35,545 nt of DNA from Acidaminobacter sp. JC074 (lineage in GTDB: Bacteria; Bacillota; Clostridia; Peptostreptococcales; Acidaminobacteraceae): positions 1 through 35,545 of the forward strand of contig NZ_VANV01000041.1 in the NCBI RefSeq assembly GCF_022496765.1. The letters run 5' to 3'. Under the pieces are notes generated by a model, which saw only the letters and a list, made by a program, of their open reading frames with translations, searched no databases and had not been told where the DNA came from. This document shows positions 7,091 to 14,030 of this stretch, piece after piece. The position numbers and the translations under genes were made by a program. The stretch's first letter is position 1. Each line of letters starts with the position of its first letter.

Positions 7091-7417
7091 TTAATTGTTA
7101 TTCCACTGAATGTATCTTTCATAAGCGTTGTTAACAGCAACACAAACGGCTTTTTGACTAAAGCCATGATAGCGGTCAGCAATCTTATCCAATAGCATGT
7201 CAATGGGTTGATTGTGTAGGTTAAAACCTACAATGATCTCTTTTAGAAATTGCTTGGCTTCATCTGTTAACAGGGTGCAAGAGGTATCTTCTATAACACC
7301 TGTGTGTCTGTTGATGATCAATCCGACCCCAACAGTCTCAAGCATTTTGCCTGCAGGTATGTTATGAGATAACTTTGCATAAGCGATAAAGTAAACAGTT
7401 TCTGGTGAGTATATCAA
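7091..7417 (-). CDS. DUF3870 family protein
   Basis: This roughly 108-residue cytoplasmic protein matches my memory of DUF3870. It has an early SPETVYFIAYAKL stretch, NIPAGK, a hydrophobic VGVGLIINRHTG hairpin, SCTLLTDEAK in the middle, and a basic-aromatic end. The family's biochemical role is not known to me. The likely start is TTG at 7417, preceded by GAGGTGAT (7422-7429) at 4-nt spacing; the in-frame GTG at 7426 has no comparable ribosome site. It is transcribed in the same direction as the aminotransferase-BKACE genes and divergently from the two-component system, so a role linked to that pathway is likely but inferred. Confidence 0.75.
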   Translation of the reverse strand: MIYSPETVYFIAYAKLSHNIPAGKMLETVGVGLIINRHTGVIEDTSCTLLTDEAKQFLKEIIVGFNLHNQPIDMLLDKIADRYHGFSQKAVCVAVNNAYERYIQWNNN

Positions 7418-7440
7418 ACTTATCACCTCACTTTAATTGC

Positions 7441-7506
7441 ATTATAATCGCCGTGTTACAAAAATGGAATACTTTTTTTGAAAAAAAATAAATTTAATTG
7501 TAGAAT
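7441..7506. promoter_or_regulatory. Divergent promoters for DUF3870 and the sensor kinase
   Basis: On the plus strand -35 TTGAAA (7478-7483), 17-bp spacer and -10 TAGAAT (7501-7506) drive the kinase, giving a very short leader. On the minus strand TATAAT (7446-7441) is a -10 for DUF3870, with a poor -35. A single TTTTGT half-site lies between them on the minus strand (7463-7458). Confidence 0.55.
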
Positions 7507-7522
7507 AGATATGAGGTGTTAA

Positions 7523-8821
7523 ATGAAGAAGAACAGGAATCATCTGGTTTTATTGGTCGTACTGGCAACAACCATCTTGGGACAACTATATATGAAGCCC
7601 TTTGGGACTGACTTTAGAGTATCGTTAGGCATCATTGCCTTATCGGTACTTCTATTAAGGTTTAACAAAATACCAATCGTTTTAACCTGTACACTTACAG
7701 GCTTGTCTATATTTGTTTTTAGAATGGTTTTAGATGTTGTACCTCAGACCCACTCCTTAGTGGATTTGTTAATTGCACATTATCCTTCTGTCGTATTTTA
7801 TTTATTCTTTGGCTTGTTCTTTAAACTTTTAAATGCAAGAGAAGTTGTATCCAAACCCGTTGTATGTTTGGTGATTATAGCCTTATCAGATGTTGGTGCT
7901 AATACTATTGAGTTAATTGTAAGAGGAGAGTTTAGGGTTGTTTCACCTGAGCTATTATCCATAAGTATTGTGCTTACAGGCATCATCAGGGCAACTATTT
8001 CTTATTTATTGTATTTATCAGAAAAAGTATATTACTTGATTATCATCAACAAGGAACAAAGAGAGAAATATAAAGAGTTTGTCATGATGCGTGCGAATAT
8101 TAAAAGTGAAATTTTCTTTATGCAAAAGTCGATGGACGACATTGAACAGTCTATGAAAGAAAGTTTTGCCTTATATAGAAAGCTTAATCAACCAGATTTA
8201 CACTTAGATCAACCAGATATTATAGATATGAGAAATAGAATCCTCGGTATTTCAAAAGGGATCCATGAGGTAAAAAAAGACTATGCCAGAATCATCGCAG
8301 GCATAGGAAATGTCATTCCAGACCAAGGGTTTTCAAAGTATAAGGACTCCGATGAAGTTTTTGAAATCCTACAGGATGTAACAGATAAATACATTGCTAA
8401 AACAGGCAAGAAAATCGTATTTGAGTTAGACAATGAAGAAACATTTCCAATATTTTATTACTCACCACTCTTAAGTGTTTTAAATAACTTAATTGTCAAC
8501 GCAATAGACGCTATCAGGGATGAAGGATGGGTGAGAGTATCTGTGGAAATGGATGATGATATGATTGATTTTTATGTGACAGATAACGGTACGGGCATTA
8601 AGGAAAAACATCTAGGTGCCATATTTACACCTGGTTTTTCTACTAAGTTTGATAAGGCCACAGGCAAGATGTCTACAGGGATTGGTCTTACTCATGTCAA
8701 GCAAATTGTAGAAAGGTCTTTAGATGGTCAAATAGATGTTGAGTCAATAGCGGGTAACTATACTCAATTTCATATACGTGTAGCAAAGAAAGTCTTATGT
8801 GACGGAGGAAATAGTGAATAA
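7523..8821 (+). CDS. GlnK (YcbA)-like sensor histidine kinase
   Basis: This is a 432-residue sensor. An N-terminal module of about six hydrophobic segments (residues ~8-175) lacks a large outside domain, so the membrane region itself or a partner probably senses the signal. A cytoplasmic helical region has the likely phospho-acceptor His248 in GIHEVKKDYARI, and a GHKL ATPase domain follows (N-box NLIVNAIDAI, G1 DNGTGIKE, G2 TGIGLTH). This layout, paired with a YcbB-domain regulator, matches B. subtilis GlnK, which responds to glutamine. GAGGTG at 7513-7518 precedes the ATG. The gene overlaps the regulator gene by 8 bp. Control of the flanking transporter and catabolic genes is inferred. Confidence 0.85.
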   Translation: MKKNRNHLVLLVVLATTILGQLYMKPFGTDFRVSLGIIALSVLLLRFNKIPIVLTCTLTGLSIFVFRMVLDVVPQTHSLVDLLIAHYPSVVFYLFFGLFFKLLNAREVVSKPVVCLVIIALSDVGANTIELIVRGEFRVVSPELLSISIVLTGIIRATISYLLYLSEKVYYLIIINKEQREKYKEFVMMRANIKSEIFFMQKSMDDIEQSMKESFALYRKLNQPDLHLDQPDIIDMRNRILGISKGIHEVKKDYARIIAGIGNVIPDQGFSKYKDSDEVFEILQDVTDKYIAKTGKKIVFELDNEETFPIFYYSPLLSVLNNLIVNAIDAIRDEGWVRVSVEMDDDMIDFYVTDNGTGIKEKHLGAIFTPGFSTKFDKATGKMSTGIGLTHVKQIVERSLDGQIDVESIAGNYTQFHIRVAKKVLCDGGNSE

Positions 8822-9677
8822 AGAAAGATTCTTAATTATAGATGATGACATAGGTATTTGTCAGATGTTAGAAAATATCATAGAAGATAATGATCTAGGA
8901 GAGGTCATTGATACCATTCAAGATGGTAAGTACGGCCTAGACATGATTCCAAAGTTTAGACCGGACATCGTTTTTATTGACTTACTTTTACCTGAAGTTG
9001 ATGGTATTGAGATTGTAAAGTCTATTCGTGATAAGTACAAAGACATTGATTTTATTATGATCAGCCAAGTCAGTGATTCTGAAATGATCTCAGAAGCTTA
9101 TGAATCTGGTATTGGTTTTTACATCAACAAGCCTATCAACGTCATTGAAGTTGTTTCTGTAACCAAAAGAGTGATCAACTCTCAAAGAAATAGAAGGATG
9201 ATTGCAGAAATTGGACAGACCCTTTCAAAAAACAAATCTGCTGGTCAAGCTGAAGTGGAAAAAGGCTACTTAGACGAAGTGAATGTCATCTTTGCAGAAC
9301 TGGGTATTCTTTCTGAAAAGGGCAGTCAAGATATCATTGAAATCATTAATAAAGTCATTTTAGATCAAAAAGATGTGCAGATGACCAAGATGTATAAGTA
9401 CTTAAGTCAAATGTATGTTAAGAATGGCGTGAAGAGATCGTCATCTTATAAAGCCATAGAGCAAAGAGTTAGGAGAACGATTCAAACAGCCCTTGTTAAT
9501 GTAGCCCATCTTGGTTTAGAAGATTTTTCTAACTACAGATTTGAGCGATATGCTTCCACATTATTTGGTTTTACAGAAGTTCGAAAAGCCATGGACAATA
9601 TAAGAAAAAATGAATCAGTTAAAGTCACCATCAACATCAAGCAATTTATAACAGGACTGGTGTCATTAATTAAGTAG
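8814..9677 (+). CDS. GlnL (YcbB)-like response regulator
   Basis: This 287-residue protein has a receiver domain (acidic pocket DDD at 10-12, phospho-acceptor Asp56 in FIDLLLPEVDG, conserved Lys in INKPINV). A YcbB-type C-terminal domain of ~150 residues follows, with GVKRSSSYKAIEQRVRR and FTEVRKAMDNIR segments; it is the family's DNA-binding output domain. GTG at 8814 is chosen because GGAGG (8804-8808) lies 5 nt upstream; the in-frame ATG at 8799 has no such site. It overlaps the kinase gene by 8 bp, so the pair is translationally coupled. The best candidate target in the window is the TTTTGT repeat before the symporter gene. Confidence 0.87.
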   Translation: MNKERFLIIDDDIGICQMLENIIEDNDLGEVIDTIQDGKYGLDMIPKFRPDIVFIDLLLPEVDGIEIVKSIRDKYKDIDFIMISQVSDSEMISEAYESGIGFYINKPINVIEVVSVTKRVINSQRNRRMIAEIGQTLSKNKSAGQAEVEKGYLDEVNVIFAELGILSEKGSQDIIEIINKVILDQKDVQMTKMYKYLSQMYVKNGVKRSSSYKAIEQRVRRTIQTALVNVAHLGLEDFSNYRFERYASTLFGFTEVRKAMDNIRKNESVKVTINIKQFITGLVSLIK

Positions 9678-9683
9678 AATAAC

Positions 9684-9712
9684 TAAAAAAACGACCTTTG
9701 AGGTCGTTTTTT
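9684..9712. terminator. Bidirectional terminator between response regulator and Gate-domain gene
   Basis: ACGACC (9691-9696) pairs with GGTCGT (9702-9707) over TTTGA, with an A-run before and T-run after. It serves both convergent genes and touches the stop codon of the minus-strand gene at 9711. Confidence 0.85.
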
Positions 9713-10877
9713 ATATAAAGTTAGATACAATTACATATAGGTAGTGAGCTGAAATACCAGCTACCAGACCACCAATGGTATGTGATAGGATAGCCTTGTT
9801 TACAAGTTGTCTTACATTAAGTGCATCCATCATACCAACGTGTGTACTTAAGTAACCGCTCCAGCACATGCCCATTGCAGTGAAAACTGCGATTTCATTT
9901 GCACCAATTAAGCCACTTGCTAAGAACTTAGGTACCAATGACATTGCGGCACCTACAGCACCTAATGATGTGATTGGAAAAGCAATAGCTTCAGGAGACT
10001 TAAAACCGAATAAAGGCTCTAGAATCGGTGAAATGTAACCACCGAGTTTAGGTAGCAATTCAACGCCTTCGAATGCTGTTCCTTTAAATACAGCCACACC
10101 ATCAACGGTTTCAGCTGGACCGAATGTTAACATCATAACGATTGTACAGATGATAAGTACACCAGGTATAATTGAAAGACCTAAGTCTACACCGTTTTTA
10201 CCACCCTCAAGCATGGCTTCTAAAGCACGTTCAAGTGCATTACCATCTCTGATTTCTCTTGTATTTGTAAATGAGTCCTCGTTTGACATATTGTTGATGT
10301 CTTCTTTGGTGACGCCATAATATTTTTTAGTAAAGTGTAACATGATTCTTACACTGACAATAGAACCGATAACAGCACCCATAACACCTAAAAATGCTGG
10401 TAAAGCAAAATTTGGTCCTTGTGTAGACATGAAAACTGTTAGGATAAGACCCATACCAAAGGCAGTACCTAAGTTACAAAGGGCTGGTGTCTGATAGTTC
10501 TTAAAGTATTTAGAGAATCCTTTGTCTTTTGCCAATGAAATAATGGCTGGATTATCTGATAAGAAAGTTGTTATTGCACCGATTGATGCTGCACCAGGTA
10601 AACCATAGATAGGTTTCATAATTGGTGAAATAATCTTGTTGATTAAAGCGACAACACCAAATTCAGATAATAATGCTGAAAATGCACCGGCAATAACAGC
10701 GATAGCCATAATTAGAAATACAGTGTCTAATAGTAAAGCATGTGAAGTTTCCATAATTGTTGAAAACATTTTATCTAGTCCCATTACTGAAGCAACATAG
10801 CCAAATCCAAGACCAAATATAATTAAGAATGCAAAAGTTTCCTTTGAAACTGCTTTTTTAGTTCTTAATGATGACAT
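9711..10877 (-). CDS. Multi-pass membrane protein with nucleoside-recognition (Gate) domains
   Basis: This is a 388-residue integral membrane protein with about 9-10 hydrophobic segments. Two Gate-like halves can be seen (around 50-190 and 225-385), with Gly/Ala/Pro-rich segments such as GLPGAASIGAITTFLSDNPA and the similar SLGAVGAAMSLVP. This resembles YjiH/YlbJ-type nucleoside-recognition proteins, whose substrates are mostly unknown. The ATG at 10877 has GAGGAGG just upstream. It converges on the GlnK/GlnL-like genes and may be a transporter for the pathway encoded around it; that is position only. An anion or amino-acid exporter is equally possible. Confidence 0.75.
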   Translation of the reverse strand: MSSLRTKKAVSKETFAFLIIFGLGFGYVASVMGLDKMFSTIMETSHALLLDTVFLIMAIAVIAGAFSALLSEFGVVALINKIISPIMKPIYGLPGAASIGAITTFLSDNPAIISLAKDKGFSKYFKNYQTPALCNLGTAFGMGLILTVFMSTQGPNFALPAFLGVMGAVIGSIVSVRIMLHFTKKYYGVTKEDINNMSNEDSFTNTREIRDGNALERALEAMLEGGKNGVDLGLSIIPGVLIICTIVMMLTFGPAETVDGVAVFKGTAFEGVELLPKLGGYISPILEPLFGFKSPEAIAFPITSLGAVGAAMSLVPKFLASGLIGANEIAVFTAMGMCWSGYLSTHVGMMDALNVRQLVNKAILSHTIGGLVAGISAHYLYVIVSNFI

Positions 10878-11204
10878 CGTTTTCCTCCTCTTGTTATCAA
10901 TGTTTGCTTAAGTTTACACCAAAAAAATACTCCTAAACAAGCGATATTTTTACAAAAATAAGAGTCGAAACTGCTTGAAAAGCTTAAATTTTCTGATAAT
11001 TTACATGTCTGGAGATATAAAAAGTCAAAAATGAGTGAAAAATTGGAAAAAGTCCGTTAATTTTGACTGATTTCTTATTTTTCTCTTTATTTTAATTGTA
11101 AGGTTTTCATATAGAAATATGAAAAATAAGTGTGTTAAGATACAATTATATAATTTAAAACGCACATACTTGGGTATGTAGTTATAAAAAATGTGGAGGA
11201 AAGA
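10878..11204. other. Intergenic region between Gate-domain gene and hpt
   Basis: This is an AT-rich divergent intergenic region with no gene. For hpt there is a clean -10 TATAAT (11149-11154) with a poor -35, and a small leader hairpin ACATAC-TTGG-GTATGT (11164-11179). For the minus-strand gene only weak promoter matches are seen (TTGTTT, 18-bp spacer, TAAACT near 10940-10911). I see nothing else. Confidence 0.5.
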
Positions 11205-11741
11205 ATGAACGTAGAAGATAGAAGACGAGAAGTGGTACTTACAAAAGAAGATATCGCTAAGAGAGTTAAAGAATTAGGTGCTGAGTTATCTAAAGATTAC
11301 GAGGGGAAAAATTTACTGGCTATTTCATTATTAAAAGGCAGCTTTATTTTTACAGCGGATTTAGTTAGAGAAATGTCAGTACCAGTTCACATTGAATTTA
11401 TGATTACTTCAAGTTATGGTCATGGAGAGGAATCAACTGGTGAGTTAAAGATTGTTAAGGACATTGATGTAGAAGACTTGTCTTCATTTGATGTTTTAGT
11501 AGTAGATGATATCGTTGATTCTGGTATTACAATGTATGAGACAATTAAGTTGTTAAAGGCTAGAAACCCTAAATCAATCAAATCGTGTACACTTTTAGAC
11601 AAGCCATCTAGAAGAGTAGCAGACATTACACCTGATTACTGCGGTTTTTCAATCGCTGATAAGTTTATTGTTGGTTATGGTCTAAACTATAAAGATCATT
11701 ATAGAAATATCGATCATATCTTTGCATTTGTAGAGGACTAA
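11205..11741 (+). CDS. hpt: Hypoxanthine phosphoribosyltransferase
   Basis: A cytoplasmic purine-salvage enzyme of 178 residues, forming IMP (and usually GMP) from hypoxanthine/guanine and PRPP. The PRPP-binding loop VVDDIVDSG is at about 99-107. The pyrophosphate-side LLKGS is at 45-49, the flexible-loop SSYG lies near 69-72, and the purine-binding lysine segment DKFIVGYGLNY is near the C-terminus. ATG 11205 is chosen over the in-frame GTG at 11193 because GGAGG (11195-11199) lies between them at 5-nt spacing. It is co-transcribed with the ABM-fold gene that begins 2 bp after its stop. Confidence 0.95.
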   Translation: MNVEDRRREVVLTKEDIAKRVKELGAELSKDYEGKNLLAISLLKGSFIFTADLVREMSVPVHIEFMITSSYGHGEESTGELKIVKDIDVEDLSSFDVLVVDDIVDSGITMYETIKLLKARNPKSIKSCTLLDKPSRRVADITPDYCGFSIADKFIVGYGLNYKDHYRNIDHIFAFVED

Positions 11742-11743
11742 TT

Positions 11744-12025
11744 ATGGTTAAAGTTGTCGCTGAAAAATATATTGATGAGAATAAGCTTGAGGCTTTTATG
11801 GCCTTAGCAGGAGAAATGATTGAGTTGACTCGAAAAGAAGATGGATGTCTTGAGTACAACATCTTTCAGGATGAAAATGATCCTCGTCACTTTTCTTACA
11901 TTGAATCATGGGAGACGCGTGAGCATTTAGAAAAACATTTTGAAAGTGAACATTTCAAAAGACTAGTACCTAAGCTTGGAGATTTATCTGAAGCTGGTCC
12001 AGTTGTTATTTATAAAGAAGTTTAA
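11744..12025 (+). CDS. ABM-fold (putative quinol monooxygenase, YgiN-like) protein
   Basis: This 93-residue protein is a single antibiotic-biosynthesis-monooxygenase domain, a small dimeric ferredoxin-like fold. Typical features are the VAEKYIDENKLEAF start, the central EDGCLEYNIFQDENDP, the FSYIESWETREHLEKHFES motif and the HFKRL helix. Family members act as cofactor-free oxygenases on quinol-like compounds, or have unknown roles; in an anaerobe a protective role is possible. It begins 2 bp after the hpt stop, with GAGGA inside the end of hpt as ribosome site, so it is the second gene of that operon. Confidence 0.85.
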   Translation: MVKVVAEKYIDENKLEAFMALAGEMIELTRKEDGCLEYNIFQDENDPRHFSYIESWETREHLEKHFESEHFKRLVPKLGDLSEAGPVVIYKEV

Positions 12026-12070
12026 AATTTGCCTAAGGGCAAATTTTTTTTAGCCGTCATTAGACGGCTA
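12026..12070. terminator. Pair of hairpins ending hpt-ABM and the nucleotidyltransferase
   Basis: The first hairpin, AATTTGCC with GGCAAATT around 12027-12044 followed by eight Ts, ends the plus-strand operon. The second, TAGCCGTC (12051-12058) with GACGGCTA (12063-12070), overlaps the stop codon of the minus-strand gene. On the minus strand the first hairpin again follows, with a short T tail. Confidence 0.8.
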
Positions 12071-12826
12071 ATATAAGGTGGATAAGTCTTTTTTTAGTTT
12101 GTCATAAAGATTAAGTAGAAGGTAAGAAGACGCTTTCAACTCTTCTATATTGGATACTTTCATAGCCTTTTCTATTAATAGATAGTCTTCTTCAGGATAA
12201 TCCCTATAGATGTATCTAGGGCCAAAATCAGCCTTTTCAGGTCGGTGTTTGATATTTAAAAGGACAATTAGGTAACGGGTTAAGAACGCGTAATAAACTG
12301 GGAATGCTTCTGAAAACATCTTCCTGTGTAATGCTTTCTTGAGTTCAAGTATGATCAAGAAATCTGCTTGGATTGTTTTGTTAAATAGTGACTGACAGAC
12401 TTGATGAACTTTCTCAGCAGGCCTATCGGTATTATCGAGCTTATATTTTTCAAGCCATATATCTGCTTGACCGTGTCTGTTTGCTTCTATGTATTTGTCT
12501 TCTTGCTCTTCGCTCATAACAACAAAATCTACATAAAAGAACTCTGGTGTATTTTTCGTCTTAAAAAAAACCTGTGAAAAGCCATGATGGGTCGGTTCTT
12601 CTAAACGATACATATTTTCTTGACCAAAGGTCTCTCTTAAGAAGGCGATCAAGTCTCTTAAGACATTTTCTTTGTCTGGATCTTTACAGACCATGCATAA
12701 ATCTAAATCAGAGAGTTCATCATCAAAACCAGTGGCAATAGAGCCACCTTCCCAAGCGGCACTTATCTTCTGATGACTGACAACAAAAGCTTTGATTTTT
12801 TCAACTGCTTCAATTCGTGTATACAT
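12068..12826 (-). CDS. Nucleotidyltransferase-fold protein
   Basis: A 252-residue cytoplasmic protein of the Pol-beta-like nucleotidyltransferase superfamily. It has the hallmark GGSIATGFDDELSDLDL, with GS at 28-29 and metal-binding Asp40 and Asp42. A third carboxylate is likely in FFYVDFVV near residue 100. The C-terminal half is helical and lacks a recognised domain. Family members include aminoglycoside and lincosamide nucleotidylyltransferases and toxin-like MNT proteins; without a HEPN partner nearby an MNT/HEPN module is unlikely. Target is unknown. A GGGGAG ribosome site precedes the ATG, and a weak promoter (TTGTTC 12869-12864, 16-bp spacer, TATATT 12847-12842) lies upstream. Confidence 0.78.
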   Translation of the reverse strand: MYTRIEAVEKIKAFVVSHQKISAAWEGGSIATGFDDELSDLDLCMVCKDPDKENVLRDLIAFLRETFGQENMYRLEEPTHHGFSQVFFKTKNTPEFFYVDFVVMSEEQEDKYIEANRHGQADIWLEKYKLDNTDRPAEKVHQVCQSLFNKTIQADFLIILELKKALHRKMFSEAFPVYYAFLTRYLIVLLNIKHRPEKADFGPRYIYRDYPEEDYLLIEKAMKVSNIEELKASSYLLLNLYDKLKKDLSTLY

Positions 12827-13032
12827 ATAATTTTCTCCCCTAATATAAACTTATAAAGAATGTGAACAATAATATTCTTGAAATGATTCATTTGAAGAAT
12901 GTAAATCAATTAGTCCAGCTCCATGTATATTGAATATCTCATGTGAAAATTATCATAATATTGCTTATATATATTTTATTTTATCATATAAATCTGTTTG
13001 ACGAATAATAAGGTACATAACTGAAAGTTATC

Positions 13033-13047
13033 TTCTGAGATGTAGGG
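13033..13047 (+). repeat. Left copy of a 15-bp direct repeat flanking the toxin-antitoxin pair
   Basis: TTCTGAGATGTAGGG here recurs exactly at 13744-13758, 711 bp away, in the same orientation. The two copies bracket the whole antitoxin-toxin unit and its terminator. This could mark an insertion junction or recombination site. Confidence 0.6.
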
Positions 13048-13084
13048 CATACTTATATCTTATGAGCGACTATTGAATAGAGTT

Positions 13085-13115
13085 TTGTACATAATTATGT
13101 TATAATAAAGTACAA
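13085..13115 (+). promoter_or_regulatory. Antitoxin promoter and nested palindromic operator
   Basis: -10 TATAAT lies at 13101-13106. Inverted arms TTGTAC (13085-13090) and GTACAA (13110-13115) bracket it, and the perfect palindrome ACATAATTATGT (13089-13100) touches its upstream edge. This fits autorepression by an antitoxin or toxin-antitoxin complex. A good -35 is not evident. Confidence 0.55.
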
Positions 13116-13127
13116 GGGAGGTGTGGT

Positions 13128-13385
13128 ATGCCTAAGATTAAGCCAATAACAGAACTAAGAAACACAACTGAAATTTCGGAAATTTGTCATTCTGATTTAG
13201 AACCAGTTTTTATTACTAAAAACGGCTACGCAGATATGGTTGTTATGAGTATGGAGACATATGATCAACTACTAGAGATGAACAAAGTAGATAACGCTAT
13301 TATTGAATCAGAGAATGATGGTAATGATGTGTTAATAGATGCAAGAGATGCTGTTGATTCACTTAGGAGGAAGCATTTTGGATAG
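13128..13385 (+). CDS. Type II antitoxin, Phd/YefM family
   Basis: This 85-residue protein has the YefM/Phd pattern: an N-terminal DNA-binding part (PITELRNTTEISEIC), then EPVFITKNGYADMVVMSMETYDQLLEM, where ITKNGYAdMVVMS is the family hallmark. A charged C-terminal tail likely wraps the toxin. It would neutralise the RelE/ParE-like toxin encoded next and repress its own promoter through the palindromes at 13085-13115. GGGAGGTG (13117-13124) is the ribosome site. The toxin gene starts inside its last codons. Confidence 0.88.
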   Translation: MPKIKPITELRNTTEISEICHSDLEPVFITKNGYADMVVMSMETYDQLLEMNKVDNAIIESENDGNDVLIDARDAVDSLRRKHFG

Positions 13386-13680
13386 ATATAAAGTAATGTT
13401 AAAGCAGAAAGCTTTGGATGATATTGATTCGATTTATGAATACATTGCTTTAGGGTTACAAAATACTGACGCCGCTTTAAAACTTGTTGATGATTTAGAG
13501 GCTGCAATCTTTTCATTAGAGAATCTGCCATATCGTGGAACTGAAAGAAAGATAGGAATGTTTGCTTATAAGGGGTATCGACAGTTGTTCATAAATAATT
13601 TTACTATTATTTATCGTGTAAATCAGAAGGATAAACAAGTTGTAATAGTTCATGTGATTTACTCAAAAAGAGATCTATAG
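13378..13680 (+). CDS. Type II toxin, RelE/ParE superfamily
   Basis: A 100-residue basic protein with the RelE/ParE fold pattern: a first strand YKVMLKQKA, then two helices (LDDIDSIYEYI and the ALKLVDDLEAAIFSLENLP region), YRGTERK, YRQLFINNFTIIYRVN, and a final strand VVIVHVIYSKRDL. RelE members cut mRNA on the ribosome while ParE members poison gyrase; the sequence alone does not separate them, though Arg/Tyr-rich ends lean towards RelE. The start is TTG 13378, with AGGAGG (13365-13370) at 7-nt spacing; it overlaps the antitoxin stop by 8 bp. The in-frame ATG at 13339 lies deep inside the antitoxin gene without a ribosome site. Confidence 0.85.
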   Translation: MDRYKVMLKQKALDDIDSIYEYIALGLQNTDAALKLVDDLEAAIFSLENLPYRGTERKIGMFAYKGYRQLFINNFTIIYRVNQKDKQVVIVHVIYSKRDL

Positions 13681-13705
13681 ATTAATAAACATTGTTCGTC
13701 AAATT

Positions 13706-13738
13706 AGATGCCTTTCATTTAATGATAGGCATCTTTTA
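13706..13738 (+). terminator. Terminator of the toxin-antitoxin operon
   Basis: AGATGCCT (13706-13713) pairs with AGGCATCT (13727-13734), with a further inner TCAT/ATGA pairing, followed by a short TTTT tract. Confidence 0.75.
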
Positions 13739-13743
13739 TAGTT

Positions 13744-13758
13744 TTCTGAGATGTAGGG
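13744..13758 (+). repeat. Right copy of the 15-bp direct repeat
   Basis: TTCTGAGATGTAGGG identical to 13033-13047. It sits just beyond the toxin terminator. Confidence 0.6.
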
Positions 13759-13800
13759 GAGAGGTGCAGCACAAAGAAAGTAATAATTATTGAACTGATT

Positions 13801-13967
13801 TGTTATAATAATATTGTTCAATGAGGGGACGAGTAATCTCGATTTAGATGACCCTACAACTTGAAAGATGTACGTGAGTATTAAACAATATGGATAACTT
13901 AAAAAGAAGTGAAGTAGGGAGATAAATCTAAAAATAAAGCAGTCATTCCATTTGAATGGCTGCTTTT
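13801..13967 (+). ncRNA. Candidate structured small RNA, family unknown
   Basis: There is an extended -10 (TGTTATAAT, 13801-13809), giving a start near 13816, and a strong terminator (AAGCAGTCATTC 13937-13948 with GAATGGCTGCTT 13954-13965). The ~150 nt between have no convincing reading frame; the longest starts give peptides of about 11 residues. A long-range closing stem is visible: GATTTA (13841-13846) with TAAATC (13923-13928), and CCCTAC (13852-13857) with GTAGGG (13914-13919). A small CGAG-TAAT-CTCG hairpin precedes it. The gene downstream is on the opposite strand, so it is not an ordinary riboswitch leader. I cannot match it to a known RNA family. Confidence 0.45.
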
Positions 13968-14000
13968 AAGGTCCAGTGTTTATAATACATGATTTTCAAG

Positions 14001-14030
14001 AAAAAAAAGAGGAAATCCAAATGGATTTCC
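14001..14030 (-). terminator. Terminator of the asd-dap operon
   Basis: On the minus strand GGAAATCC pairs with GGATTTCC (14011-14018 and 14023-14030), followed by TCTTTTTTTT. The stem overlaps the dapH stop codon. Confidence 0.85.

Larger units (their letters stand above)
12827..13127. other. Intergenic region upstream of the toxin-antitoxin pair
   Basis: AT-rich with no gene. It contains the weak minus-strand promoter of the nucleotidyltransferase, a small hairpin ATAACT-GAA-AGTTAT (13017-13031), the left copy of the 15-bp direct repeat (13033-13047), and the antitoxin promoter/operator (13085-13115). The octamer GTACATAA occurs twice (13013-13020 and 13087-13094). Confidence 0.5.

Noticed and set aside
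12068..12826. MNT/HEPN toxin-antitoxin interpretation of the nucleotidyltransferase
   Set aside because: No HEPN gene is adjacent, the protein is longer than MNT antitoxins, and the toxin-antitoxin pair nearby is complete by itself.
13749..13785. GAGAGGTGC resembling the start of a lysine riboswitch (L-box)
   Set aside because: The other conserved L-box elements are missing, and the segment is followed by a separate promoter and a convergent gene.
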